From the NCBI GenBank assembly GCA_029961685.1, contig JARWKL010000010.1, positions 21,798,067 to 21,862,066 of the forward strand: 64,000 nucleotides of DNA, written 5' to 3'. The first letter of the stretch is position 1, and each line of letters begins with the position of its first letter. The notes under the pieces were generated by a model, which saw nothing but the letters and a program-made list of their open reading frames with translations, was not told the origin of the DNA and did not search any database. Shown here piece after piece: positions 11,824 to 23,373 of the stretch. Both the position numbers and the translations under genes were made by a program. The DNA comes from Aristolochia californica (taxonomy: Eukaryota > Streptophyta > Magnoliopsida > Piperales > Aristolochiaceae).

Positions 11824-13129
11824 GAAGAGGGAGTTTTAAAAGGTCAAGAACTGGAAAATGCCGTATTAGATGCTGAGTACACTAAAGCTATTCAGCTTGC
11901 ATTTGAACTTCGCAGGCCTCACAAATTGTTTGAACTAATGGCGGAATTATGCATGTAAGAAACAATCCTTGTCTCTGAACTCTCTACTTTAATGTGGAAT
12001 TTCTTTAGAAGGAAAGGTGGCGGGACACAAGACCAGCCTACCTTGCCTGCACCTGTCTTTCTGTTCCTTTAAGTCACTTTCTTCACAACAATTTTATTTA
12101 CTTTATTATATTTGGAATTTTTAAAATTTGATAAAAATACAAATTCTCAAATGAACATAAATATGAAAGCATGAGATAATAAATAAATGTGGAAATTCAA
12201 ATTTGATGGTTAAACTAGAAATTGAGTGCTCATTTGGACTGAGGTCCATACTCCTTTGTTTTTTTTTCTATTTATTTATAGGACACTTTGTGCAGGAAGA
12301 AAGATGCTGAAGAACATCTGAGGAAAACTCTTGGTGCCTTAGGAATGGAAGAAATCCGACTTCTTTTGGAGTATGTTCGAGAATGGAATACAAAGCCGAA
12401 GCTGTGTCATGTTGCTCAGTTCGTGCTATTTCATGTTTTTAACATTTTCCCTCCAACTGAGCTGATCGAGGTAAGTGCTGTCAAACTAGCCTCCACATGG
12501 TTTACACAACCGTTATTTTCTGTCTTCATATTATGTGCATGCCATTCTCACTTTATCATATAGCTAGTTGGCCTTCGATCATTCTGCATTACCATAATTT
12601 AGTACGAATAAATGAGAGTTTGCTAGGTGCACTGTTGCGCCTGAACCTTCTGTTGTACTAATCATCCTTTAAAATGAAGTTATGATGTAAAACAAACAAA
12701 TCTTCAGCGTTTTTAAGCTATCTAATTTCTGGACTATATAGCTGTCGTAGTTAATGTATGTTGTTAACATTTCGTCCACTTATCTGACACCAGATACATG
12801 GTATAAGCGAACTCCTCGAAGGCCTTGTTCCCTACTCGTACAGACACTTCAGCAGAATTGACAGGCTTTTAAGGAGTACATTTTTGTTGGATTACACACT
12901 GACAGGAATGTCAGTTATTGAGCCTGAAAGTGATTATCAACCTGATTTAAGATGTGTAAATGAACAGCAGTCAGCAGAGCTAAATGGCGGCGAAATGCGG
13001 CAGAGTTCTCTAGAGATTGTGGAGAAAGTTTTTCCAAAGAAAAGAAAACCAAGCAAATCAAGGAAAGGTATAGAGAAAAAATCAAAGGAGGCACGCCTGG
13101 ATGCTTCAGTCATTTCTTTGCAGGCATAA
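11824..13129 (+). CDS. UTP13: UTP13/TBL3 C-terminal exons (Utp13 domain)
   Basis: Three exons, 11824-11954, 12296-12470 and 12794-13129 (stop TAA 13127-13129), all with GT-AG borders and consistent phases. They encode the Utp13 C-terminal domain that follows the WD40 propeller. Markers are GQELENAVLDAEYTKAI and PHKLFELMAELC in the first, LLLEYVREWNTKPKLCHVAQ and NIFPPTEL in the second, and the third with SELLEGLVPYSYRHFSRIDR, FLLDYTL and a Lys-rich tail KKRKPSKSRKG that fits nucleolar localisation. The exon starting 12296 was chosen over a start at 12282 because only the former keeps the frame open. The domain mediates assembly of UTP13 with its UTP-B partners. The gene appears intact in this window despite the 10.7-kb intron before 11824. 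Confidence 0.92.
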
Positions 13130-14149
13130 ATTTTGCCCTTTATTCAAGTGAATTTGTATTGTAATTTGTTTATATGTTTCTCATTGGTCATTGGCATTTT
13201 TATCTATTAGCTTAAAATGATATGAGAGACATTTTTTTTTTACGGAGGTTCGTTTACCCGGTTACTAGATGGAACAAATATGAAGGTTATTTTGTACCTG
13301 ATTATCTAAATAAGTTTAGAAATAATTAATTGTAAAATTCAGCTCATTCACATTGAAGTATATTAAAAATAGTCCTTATATAGGTGATAGGTGAGTTTAG
13401 GTGTCTTACCTTTGCTTGTAGCTTACCTCACCTTTTCTTTGTGGCAAATTGTTGCTTTCATTTCTCGTTCTCAATTACAACTCTGTTTGATTTAACGTAG
13501 TTGGTAAGGTTCAATTGGTGATGCATCTTGTCTTTTAGTCTGGTTAAATAACTTGTGGACTGGTCCCCTACAAATTGTATGAAGTGCATAAGCAACTTCC
13601 ATCACTTTGCTCGTCAACTCTTTGGTGAATCTGCTTACTTTGTCTTTTCTTACCAAAGGCCACTTAGGCATTCCAAAATTGTATGAAGGGCTCAAGCAAC
13701 CTCAATCACTGTGGTCGTCTACTCTGGTGAATCTGCTTACTTCTCTTGTATGAGGCATGCATAAAATATAAAACTGATCACCAGTAAATTGAGTGGCCTG
13801 GGGCCTCTAGAATTCATGACTGTTATGGTCTATGAAAAAAGAATCTTGCCATCATAGCTAATCAAATAACACTGCAAGGATTTGAGGAGGTGCACTTTGT
13901 ATGCCATATTTGTTTAAGAAGATTTGGAAGTACCTTTCTCATTTTGGCATAATTGCCCAGAAACTGGATAGGAATTCAATCTTGTTGTACCCATATGGTA
14001 GCCTGTACCTTCTATCAACAAAAATGTTAACGAATAGGTTTATAAAAAATTGTCTAATTATAAATTTTGATTTCATTTAATACAATTACATTGACATAAG
14101 GATCAGTTTAAAGTTATTTTACCATGTTTAATAGTCAAATGTCACTACA
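13130..14149. other. UTP13 3' flank; imperfect 70-bp direct repeat
   Basis: This holds the 3'UTR and intergenic DNA with no recognisable gene. An imperfect direct repeat is present: about 13571-13640 and about 13674-13742 both read roughly AAATTGTATGAAG(T/G)GC ... AAGCAAC ... TCTGGTGAATCTGCTTACTT, spaced about 100 bp apart. Its origin is unknown. Confidence 0.5.
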
Positions 14150-15300
14150 ATGAAAGACCTCTAAGGTCTAAATTGCAATACCTGCTCACACAAGGATCTA
14201 GAAATGTATTTAAATTGACCTAGACTCACACAAGAATTTTGCAACTCACGAGACACATTCACTTAGACCCACACAAGGATTTTTCGACAACACTAACCAA
14301 CAAAGGGACTTAAAGGAAACAGCAATAAGCAAGGCATAACAACTTTCACTCAACCATAAATGACGTGAGAGTGGTCTTGCCTACATAAGGCTTGAACTAA
14401 CTTTGCAAGGGTTATGTGTTTATAATTCAACCCTTTATACAACTGCCTCTTGTTAAATCTTAAAGTAGGATAGATACTATTAACATTCTTAAAGAACCCT
14501 TGAGAGAGGAAGCAAAAAATAAGGAAGAAGAAGAGAACTAGAGAGTTGGAAGGGAGAAGAGGAGAAAACTCGAGGTTAAGGAGAAGAGACAGAGATGAGA
14601 AGAATTGAAAGAAAGCCTAGGGTTCAATTCCTACCCTAAGCCTCCCCCTTTGACTTATATAATAGCTTAAACTCAAAATTACATAACCCCCCTTTAACTT
14701 AAGGGCTGGAAAAAAATATCATCCTATTTCTTATCAGTACAAAAATATCACACACTCCATGCTTGGAGCCTATTGGTCTTGTGAACATATCAGCAATTTG
14801 ACTTTGAGATGTCATATACTTAAGTCTTATAATACCATATAGTAGTTTTCCTCTAACAAAGTGACAATAAACCTTTATGTGCTTTGTTCATTCATCGGGG
14901 ACCAAATTAGAGGTAATATAGATTTTTGTTTGATTATCACAATGAAGTTTCATTGGTCCCAACTGTGTGGTGTGACTTGATCCATATTAGTTCACTTACT
15001 ACATGTGTCATGGGTCTGGATTCAACTTCTCCACTGGATCTAGCAACTACATTCTATTTTTTGCTCTTCCAAGTTACTATGTCTCCTCCAACTAAGGCGT
15101 ATTAGCCAAAGGAGGACTTTCTGTCATCTGGAGAACTTGCCCAATCTGCATTTGCAGAGCTTTTAATAATAATATTACCCTTGCATTTATAAATCCTTGT
15201 CCAAGTGCTTTCTTTGAGTATCTGAGGATTTGCTCTAGAGATTGCTAGAGGGAGCTCCGAGGCATGTGCATGTACTGGCTAACAACATTTATGTGCACGT
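14150..15300 (-). mobile_element. Copia 3' fragment (-): LTR-like sequence, RNase H, RT end
   Basis: On the minus strand 14740-15080 reads as the copia RNase H C-terminal region (H-I-K-V-Y-C-H-F-V, Q-I-A-D-M-F-T-R-P), and 15080-15290 as the preceding connection segment. About 14150-14700 to its left is the expected LTR/PPT side (A/G-rich block, then AT-rich). No second LTR, gag, integrase or clean ends are visible. It is heavily mutated. Confidence 0.55.
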
Positions 15301-15943
15301 GTATGTTTTTTTGAGTTGTTGATTTGGTTATATGCTACTCATCCTTGATTTGGTCATATGCTACCAAGACCTTTTTATTGGAATAAGATATTGGATTAAA
15401 AAATAATTCAAACTTTCTTTAATTGAGTAATTTCTTGGATCATCTTGTCTAAAATCTCTCAAAGAGAAAGAAAAGTTAAGGATGGCATGCAAGTTGGCGT
15501 GTTCAACATAGAAGGAAAGTTTCCTTCTTAAAAGAGATTTGGAGTCAATTTTGTTTAGAAGATTGAGTACCTTTTTAAATGTTGCGATAATATGTGGATT
15601 ACCCAAAACTTCCACTTTTGAATGCTTGGATAAGTCAAGATGGATGCTGCATTCAACTTACCTTTAAGTATCTCTCATTTGATACCCGAAATAATTACTC
15701 CTTCCATGCTTGGCTATGAATTAGTGCATAAGGATTTAAGACTTTTCATGCTTAGAAAGCTTATGAGATCCACCTTTTCCGGATAATAGCCAACATAAGG
15801 ATTCTTTCTATTTGATGAATGATTGTTGACTAAAGTCAAGTTTGGGTTGGTTCCTCTTTCCCTGCCTTCTTGGTTGGGTCAGTTGCTTTGAGTTGTTGGT
15901 TTGGTTCAAGTTGGTAAATTAGTGCATTTAATATTCATTAGTG
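15301..15943. other. Unassigned sequence upstream of copia-A gag
   Basis: No gene or LTR is recognised. By position it could be the 5' leader of the copia-A element that begins coding at 15944, but no LTR or primer binding site is seen, so its 5' LTR is missing or beyond recognition. A minus-strand open frame at 15361-15615 has no recognisable motif. Confidence 0.4.
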
Positions 15944-17644
15944 ATGGGTGAAGAAAATATGAATATGAGTGGTAAAATTGACTTACTTAAGATTACCACT
16001 ATACCCTTGAGAGAGTGATCAAATTACTTGTGTTGGGCTCAATAGGTTAAGAGATTCCTTATCAGTAGAGATCTCTTAGGATATTTGGCTACTCATAGAT
16101 GAAGATGATAATTCCTATATTAAATGGCTCAATAATGACACACTTGTCATTAGTTAGCTAATTAACAACATGGAGGAATATGTGGCAAATAATGTTGTCC
16201 ACCTTGAGACTACAAAGTAGATATGAGACACTTGTTCCAAGTTGTAATCTTGGACTAAGAATTTATAGAAATTATATGATGTGTTTCAGAATATGTTTAC
16301 TACAAAACAAGGAGAAAAGTTGCATGAGTTCTTGGCTAGGTTTCGAGGGCTGAATTAGGAGTGGAAAATTGCTCAACTATATCTTGAAGTGGTCAAAATT
16401 TCACTCAGCTCTTCTGCACTTCCATCATTTGATGACATTAGTGCAACATTACTGAGGATACCATGTCCTTCCTCCACCTTTCATACAGAAGTATCATCTG
16501 CTATGTACCAGGAAATAGGAGTACATCTTCTACCTCCTGAGGGTGTCATAGAAATTATAGAGGAGGCCGAGCAAGAGGTAGTAGAAGTGACTTTGGTCCT
16601 TCAAGGTTAGAAAACCGGGTTTGCACTCACTGTGGTGGACTAAACCATTTGGTGGATACCTGTTGGAAGCTTCATGGCAAACCAAATTGGGTCACTACCA
16701 ACCAAGCCTCGGTCAAAATGAGAAGAATGTTGATCCATCTGAGTCACAACGGGAAAACAGACTATCACCAATGATGATTATGACCTCTTAAGAGGGTGAA
16801 AACTTTGATGGTATCTCATCCATCTTCTCCAACATCTTCAACTACTATTGTTGCCACCACCTCTTCATGTATGATTTATGCTACTTCCACCTCTTCATCC
16901 TAGATCATCGACTCAGTGGTCTCAGAGCATCTTATAGCTAATAAGAGTCTGTTAAATTCCCTATCTCCATGTCTACCAAACAAGTTTTTTACCATTACCG
17001 ATGGATCTCAAACAAAGTTCTTGGGAAGGGATCCTCCCTTGTTACACCATCTCTTCCTCTTACCGATGTCCTATTTGTCCCTCAGTTTCCCTTAAATTTG
17101 TTATTTTTTAGCCAGTTAACAAAACGTTTTAATTGTTCCATCACCTTCTCACCTTCTTCTTGTGTCTTCCAGGATCTCACAATGAAGTAGGTGATTGGTG
17201 GCAGCCATGAACAGGGGGGACTTTTAGTACTTGAACCTGCCTCCAATCAGTGCAATTGCCACTTCTCAGATAGAGGCTTATGGCACAATTGGTATGGTCA
17301 TCCATCTGCAACATTGCTTTAGCACTTATTTCCATGCTTAAAAACTTTACCAAATTTCAATGGTGAAGTCTGTCGGTTGAGCAAACACTTGAGCACATCA
17401 TATTCTCCTCGAACTGAACTTAAAAATGTTACTCCTTTTTCATTAATTCATTCAGATGTATGGGGACCCTTTAGTGTCTCAAACAATCTCAAGTTAAGTA
17501 TTTTGTCACATTTGTTGATGATTGTACTCGAGTCACATGGCTATTTCTGTTTAAAGAACGGTCTAAAATTTTTTCCATATTTAAATCCTTTCATGGTATG
17601 GTGTCAAATCTGTTTTGAAAAAAAAATACAAGTGTTTCGATCAT
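15944..17644 (+). mobile_element. Copia-A, gag to integrase part (+), degenerate
   Basis: First piece of a + strand copia element that continues at 24386 and 35084. The gag start (about 15944) contains the sequence for L-K-I-T-T-I-P-L, shared with copia-D at 40350. A zinc-knuckle region C-T-H-C-G-G-L-N-H (about 16620-16660), a protease region with a degraded IIDS (about 16900-16920), the GAG-pre-integrase segment (about 17270-17400) and the integrase start (LIHSDVWGPFSVSN, 17440-17480) follow. It breaks off in integrase at about 17644, just after F-R-S, where viral sequence begins. Many frameshifts and stops are present. Confidence 0.75.
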
Positions 17645-17661
17645 ATCCTCCACCGATGATG
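17645..17661 (+). repeat. 17-bp terminal repeat of the viral insertion, left copy
   Basis: ATCCTCCACCGATGATG, identical to 24369-24385. Both copies are in the coat-protein reading frame, so the repeat is viral sequence rather than a duplicated copia target site. Confidence 0.85.
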
Positions 17662-19192
17662 ATGTTTACGTAGAATATAATACTTTCGGTCGCCAACTGA
17701 TTTTTTATGTTCACGAGGAAAAACCTTCCTCTAGTAAACAACAAGAGCAACACAACAGTGAACCACAAGCCTGGGAATCTGATGAAGTTGCAGAAGAACA
17801 TATGAAGAAAACAAACTACTCTGCTAAAGGCAAAAAGGCGGATGATCTTGGTAAAAGATTTCGAATGTTTCGTGGTAGCGACCATTTTGAAGCAGAAACA
17901 TCAAGGGTACGAGACACCCACATGGAAGATAGCTTTCAAGATAACTTCCAAAAATGTACTGCGGTTCACCCGCAAGAACGAGAAAGTTTATCCCACTCCA
18001 AAATATCCTTGGGAGGTATTCGACAAAATACACAAATGTCGATCCTTCAAATGCTACTAAGGGACACACGTCCATAGATAGCATAAACCCTTTTGGATTT
18101 TATCTCAACTTGGATTGCCCCAAGGATGGAGAAAAAGTCATTAAAGAATGGGAAAGAAGCATGAGAAATGCTACAAATATGCATGAATCTTGGAACAAAG
18201 AGTCAGCATTTAATTTCTTTACCCATGATTTACAAGGTAATGTAGCTCATTGGTGGGACAACCTTTCTGAAGACCAAAAACGAGCTAATACCTCAATATC
18301 GATAGCCAATATCTTGAAAGGATTAGTGGCTAAGATATCAAAGGAATTTCTAGGAATAAATTCAACCCTAGAAGCTTACAAGGAGAGTACTAAACAAAGA
18401 AAACGTTTAGAAACTCTTCAAAAATTAAACAAGTTACAAATCTGTAACATTTGTTTCTATGAGAAGTATTATTGCGAGTTTGTAAGTTACTTCTATAAAC
18501 TGCAAAAAGACCAGAAACCTTATCTGTCTATCTTTTATGCAAAAGCCAGAACCTTTTGCACATGTAGCTGAAAAAGACTACATTACAAAATATTGGCAAA
18601 ATAATCCAGAACTTGGTACTTTGACACTTTAGGAAGAAGACATAGATTTGTACAAGACATGTTGGCAAATCTTTGTGAAACCCAAAAACTACAAAAGAAA
18701 AGTAATAAGGCAAATAAACAAACATTATGTTGTTCAAACCAGAAAAAAAAAATGTAGGAGCTTATGGTTGTAAAACCACCTCCCCTATGCAACGAAAATA
18801 TCCTAAGAAATTTCAACAGAAAAAATTTCGGATACAAAAAAGTTCTACCACTAGGTATACTCTTAAAAAGAGATACTTTAGAAATAGAACAAATTCTGGC
18901 CCTACCACATCCAGTAAATGGTCAAATGCATATTGCCCAAAGGGGAAAACCCCAAGCAAATGCAAATGCTGGATATGCCAGAAAGAATGACATTTTGCAA
19001 AAAATTGTCCACACTCTAATAAAAACGGCAGTACAAAACCTACATGCTACTCGCCGAAGCAAATGGATTGGACATCATCCATTATGATGACATCCAGTCA
19101 GATGATGAAGTCTATGAACTTCATCTCGAAACTGAGTCTTCCTCCTCAGAAAACTTAGAAAATATGAGTGACTCTTCAGGCACAACCTTTTC
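17645..19192 (+). pseudogene. Caulimovirid coat protein, main part, broken
   Basis: Gag-like coat protein of a plant pararetrovirus. After an acidic N-terminal segment, the core (frame open 17954-18571) contains F-N-F-F-T and A-H-W-W-D-N-L, the usual capsid-core pattern. Next comes a basic region (about 18730-18960) and a zinc knuckle beginning CKCWICQKE, in which the glycine codon is replaced by TGA (18988-18990), followed by H-F-A-K-N-C-P in the same frame. The C-terminus is acidic and Ser-rich (SDDEVYELHLETESSSSE) and ends with the double stop TAATAG (19192 on). Frame changes occur between about 17950 and 18080, around 18571-18730 and after 19020. Its own 5' end lies at 24205-24385. It cannot make an intact protein. 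Confidence 0.75.
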
Positions 19193-19374
19193 CTAATAGA
19201 TTTCTCATATTCGGTTATGCTTTCACCTACCCTATATGTAACATGGCAGCAAGTGTGGTGATTTATATCTCCCTCAAGATTTCTCTGCTACTGCATCATG
19301 CATTTATAGAGAACTTTATAAATACCAGATACTCTTACTACTCGAAGAATTTTCTTGTGTTACAGACAGGTAAA
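19193..19374 (+). promoter_or_regulatory. Short viral gap: possible subgenomic promoter or splice acceptor
   Basis: About 180 bp separates the coat stop from the next ORF. It holds TATA-like sequences (TTTATAGAG near 19300, TTTATAAATACC near 19315) and a pyrimidine-rich acceptor-like TTTTCTTGTGTTACAG ending near 19365, just before the ATG at 19375. In this family the ORF at this place is expressed from a subgenomic promoter (19S type) or a spliced RNA (as for rice tungro bacilliform virus ORF4). Either would fit. In relatives, the protease/RT ORF would normally sit here. Confidence 0.35.
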
Positions 19375-20850
19375 ATGGATCCATTTAACAGCACCCTGAT
19401 GGACCTAGCAATAGCAAATGCCACTCTCACAGTATTGCTCTCAACCCTATAGTCACTATTCGACAGTCTATTAGTTCTCTCTGAACGAGGAGACATACAT
19501 GAGAATTGTGCCCGTTACGGGTTAAGTGGAGAACTCTTACAACTCAAGGTTAAAGAATTAACAGAAGAGTTAAAAGAACTCACTAAACGGCATGATATGC
19601 CAAGCTCCTTCGGGACTTCTACCGGATCTCCATCGCGAGAAAAGGAAGCCACAACGTCAGCTAATCAGCAGACGGATGACTTTAGTGTTTTGATAAACAC
19701 AGGTCGACCCGGGATTTCTATCGGTCATGCCAGGCATGAGAAGGAAATCACAACCCAGTCTTTTTTGAAGATAGGGGAATTAAGGATTTCTACCTGCCAG
19801 TCTAGAGCTGGAAAGGAAACCTTAACGATTTCGATGAAATCGGAATCAGGGATAACTACCTGTCCGTCTCGAGCTGAAAAGGAAGTCTTAACGGATCCAT
19901 CTCTAATGGAAACGGACTTGTCTAGTAATGAGAAATCATTCAAGACAAAATTGGTTACCTCGTATGAGTTTACAATGTTGAAAAGCCTAAATAAACTAGA
20001 TAAAACAAGTTTTAATGAGTTTGAGTTTTTGAAGAAATTTAAACCTTTAAAACTTTTGGACATTATGTCTGAGGAACCCTCGCTACGCCCTCAAAAGGCG
20101 GACAACGTTCGTTCAAAGATCGAATCCTATCATACTATTCAATTCCAGAGATGGAATGAATAACTTGGACAAGGGATGAACACTCCCTTCTTCACCATTG
20201 AGTCTAGCAACAGTTGGAATCAAGTGAAGCTGAGTCATGAAATAGACTCAAAATATGCATCCATGCTTTATTCATATGGATTCATAAAACATATGTTACT
20301 TCACTCCACTGACTTATCAGTTTTGGAGAAAATGCCAAAAGAGATTATGGAGGCTTGTAAAAGTTTCATCTCCATAACAAAGAGTAAAGGAATTCAACTT
20401 CATTTCGTTTCTTGTATTGCTGAAATTATTACTGACACAAAGATGTTTCCGAGCATTTCTGTCATGACACTTGAAGGCATCAAAGAAGGTGATGTGAAGT
20501 TGGAATATGATCCCAGACATATTCCAAAAGCGAAGCCATGCCCAGAAGCAGTCTGGCCAACCAGGCGTATTCACGGGCTCAAGAACCTGATACAGCTCAT
20601 ACAACAGTTGATTCAAAAAAAGAAAAGCTTTGTCTACAAGACCTCCATCCCCCTGACGATCGTCTCAAAAAGCTATAAAGAGACTCCGGCACCTGTCCAG
20701 ACCAGCCTCGAAGCAACACTGAAGAAACTCCTCATAGGAAATATACCCTTCAGCAAAACAACCAAGGAAAACTTCTGCCAGATGGCCCAAAAGACTTTTC
20801 CAAAGGAGCACACCTATAGATTGTGCACAGAAAGACAACTGTCCAAATGA
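19375..20850 (+). pseudogene. Unrecognised viral ORF (~490 codons) downstream of the coat ORF
   Basis: One frame runs from ATG 19375 to the stop at 20850, broken by in-frame TAG (19450-19452) and TAA (20161-20163). The rest is open. The first half has Arg/Ser-rich repeats built on 'S-R-A-x-K-E' (PSREKEA, SRAGKE, SRAEKE at about 19630-19890), suggesting low-complexity or repeated modules. The second half (20176-20850) is more globular and ends Lys-rich. I do not recognise a viroplasmin or RT motif. Position and size match the transactivator (CaMV ORF VI) or ORF4 (tungrovirus) slot, but function is unknown. About 60% of the codons lie in continuous stretches. Confidence 0.6.
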
Positions 20851-22122
20851 GCAGTCAGCAGCCATGTCAGCAGCCATTAAGGCCCAAGATGAAATCAAAG
20901 TCAGCAAAGGTGGCTACAAAAGTCATCAACGGTGGCTACACCAAGTCAACAATGGTGGCTACAAAAGATTCCTGCACGTCAGCATCATGACGTCACAAGA
21001 GGAAAAATTATTTCTACCCCTGCTTTTGGTGCCGAAAGGTAATAATGCAAGGGCAAAAATGACAAGCCAAAAAGTCATAAGTTACCCTTTGTCTTTAAAC
21101 ACACACCTTTCAATTAAGGGTAAAATCAGAAGACATGAAAGATCTTCAGCTATAAATTCGAAACTCATCCAAATGTTAAGATATTCGAAAAACGAAGAAG
21201 CATTAGATGATTAAAAAAGGGATAGACATTCGAGAAGAAGAAGACGATTTCCGGCGAGCATCCTCCAACAAGTTTCTTAAAGCACGGTATGTGCTTAACA
21301 ATCGTAATGGCTGAGTAGAAAATAGGGAACCGACCAGTGGCTTGGTCGGTAACTTCGGGAGTTATGTAGATAAGTTGTTTTTCTTCCCTTTTTTAAGGGT
21401 ATGTATTTAGTTGTTTTTATTTTATTTTGAACAGTGTTTTTATATTTTTCGCATGTTTGTAATATTGTAATTCTTACAGTTGTTGTTATCATGGTTCATG
21501 TTCCACATCTATATCTATGATCTCCACAATGTTTGTTTTTTATTGTTCCAAAGTTACTATTTAAAAGTACTGTTCATTTTTACTATTCATGGTTACTATT
21601 CACTCTTCAAAAATAAATAGTACCAAATAGGACAAAAGCTAGAGACTTAGAATTATTCGGCTACGCTTCGAGGTAGAAAATGAAACGGAGCTATGCTCTA
21701 CCCTGCTGAAGCAGCCATGGAACCGCAACGGTTCATAGGAACGGCTTGGGGCCCTCTGGAGACCGTGAGGACCGCATTGACGGATTGCCCACGTGGTGGT
21801 AAGCCGGCAGGAATAGGGTCAAACCCCAAAGAAGTTCTAGGTAGCAGTAGAAGTCATATTGGGCCTATTAGATAGTTATGAAAATAGATACAAACGAGTA
21901 CATAGCAGTGACATGTGGTAGGAAGCAGGAGTAATATGATGGTGAAATGATAGGATGTATAAAGTGTGACTGTAGGAATAGTATTGTATGAGTCATCGTT
22001 GTTTTTCGCTGCCTATAGTCAGTGTGTAGTTGTGATCCCTAAGATTTTAGTCCCACTGCCCTTATCCCTAGGTTCACCCTGTATTCCGCTGTTGAGTCTG
22101 CTAGAGACTCGTTGTGTTAAAT
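20851..22122 (+). promoter_or_regulatory. Viral intergenic region: promoter, TATA box, poly(A) signal, leader
   Basis: Features in 5'-3' order: three GGTGGCTACA repeats (20909, 20931, 20954; period 22-23 bp), a palindromic as-1/CRE-like TGACGTCA (20988-20995), TATAAA (21151-21156; transcription start expected near 21180), and AATAAA (21612-21617), about 430 nt downstream of that start. A leader with several short ORFs extends to the primer sites at 22123. This promoter / poly(A) downstream of the start / leader / PBS arrangement is that of a caulimovirid pregenomic RNA with a terminal redundancy. Start and poly(A) sites are inferred. Confidence 0.6.
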
Positions 22123-22277
22123 TGGTATCAGAGCAATAATACTTTTGGTACCATAATCCGCCGTGTGTCTGTTTTTTTTGTAAATTGGTATCAGAGCAAT
22201 AGTGCTTTTGGTATCAGTATTCCGTGTTAAATTCTAGTAGAGACTTCTTGTTGTTTAAATTGGTATCAGTGCCATGG
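22123..22277 (+). repeat. Tandem primer-binding-site repeats (three copies)
   Basis: TGGTATCAGAGC, the 12-nt complement of the 3' end of plant initiator tRNA-Met, occurs at 22123-22134 and 22186-22197. A degraded third copy, TGGTATCAGTGCC, is at 22261. The surroundings are also repeated (GTTAAATTGGTATCAGAGCAATA(A/G)T(A/G)CTTTTGGTA), so a unit of about 63-75 bp has been tandemly duplicated. In caulimovirids this site primes minus-strand DNA synthesis. Confidence 0.8.
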
Positions 22278-22417
22278 AATCAGTTTCCTGGCATAAGTCA
22301 GAGCGTAGGTTTAAACGTCCAACAAAGCCAAGTATTAGACTTGAACTTATATGTGTCAAAGAATTCAAATCTTAACTTTAATTCTTTCTATTTAGGTATA
22401 CATACTCCCAAACAGTT

Positions 22418-23373
22418 ATGACCCAAATCGGTCACATCCCTGTGACATTTTTAGGGAACAAATGTACTTCTCTCCAAAACAGTGTTCATGTACATCATGA
22501 AACACAGGGAGAATACGATGAACATCCTAATCTTATGCAGGATGGACAAAAGTGGACAATAAGTATCCCTAGGATAACTGAAGTCTACAACAAAGATTGG
22601 ATTGAGTTCCAAAAGAAATCCTTCGTCTTCCAGAAAGAACTATCTGTAGAAATACAGGATACCGACTCAGGTACCTTCTCCTATATATTATTAAGTGAAT
22701 CTGATTTAGCTAAGCTAAAAAGATTCAAATATGTCCATTATGGACTAGTTCGTATAGGATTAGACCCCTTAATATGAATCAATCAGAATTTACCCTTCAT
22801 AGCAGCTATAGTAGATAACTCTGTGAAGAATAATTTTGAAAAATCCCTTCTCGGAGGAGTTAGACCTAACTTAGGATTAGGCCCAATCTACAAATAGATT
22901 TAGAAGACGAGCACATCCAAGATACCTTGTCCCTAAAAATCTATACAGACAATTGGTCAAAAAATGGAATTCAACCAGGAAGAAGAGTTATGCACATACT
23001 TGTATGCATAGTAGCCCAAGGAATCAACACTGGAAAGGTTCCAGTTAAAGATTCAAAGAAACTCACAGAATTAGCCAAAAACATTGGTTATTCTGAGAAC
23101 TTGACCATAGAAGAACTCGACCCCAGAGACTTAACATGGTCAACAGAATGGGTAGTCCAACCTTTGGCACCCAGACACCTTCCCCTCTCCCGAAAAACCA
23201 TAAAGGAGATAGAAGGAAAACTAGTGATCATAAACACTAGATCTAGCTTTTCCATCGAACAGGATAGACCCTCTACCTCAACAAGTAGAACCTCCAACAG
23301 TTCCCGTTTCGAAGGAATAGGAAATCCAAGTCCCAATGCTTATGTTCCTCTTCACATCGATGATGGCACATAA
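22418..23373 (+). pseudogene. Caulimovirid movement protein (30K superfamily), broken
   Basis: First ORF after the primer sites, spanning about 318 codons, close to the usual length of caulimovirid movement proteins. Open 22418-22777, then an in-frame TGA (22775-22777) after which the same frame stays open to a TAG near 22897. A frameshift leads to the frame of 22927-23373. Recognisable are the L-K-R-F-K-Y-V-H-Y-G-L-V-R-I-G-L segment and the following L-G-G-V-R-P-N-L-G-L-G-P-I-Y, which match the core of plant pararetroviral movement proteins. These proteins form tubules at plasmodesmata for cell-to-cell spread. With a stop and a frameshift it is inactive. Confidence 0.7.

Noticed and set aside
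15361..15615. 84-aa minus-strand frame as a gene
   Set aside because: No family motif, lies in transposon-rich DNA, and nothing supports splicing or expression.
22123..22134. TGGTATCAGAGC as the primer site of an LTR retrotransposon
   Set aside because: No LTR precedes it; it is followed by a movement protein and preceded by a caulimovirid-type intergenic region.
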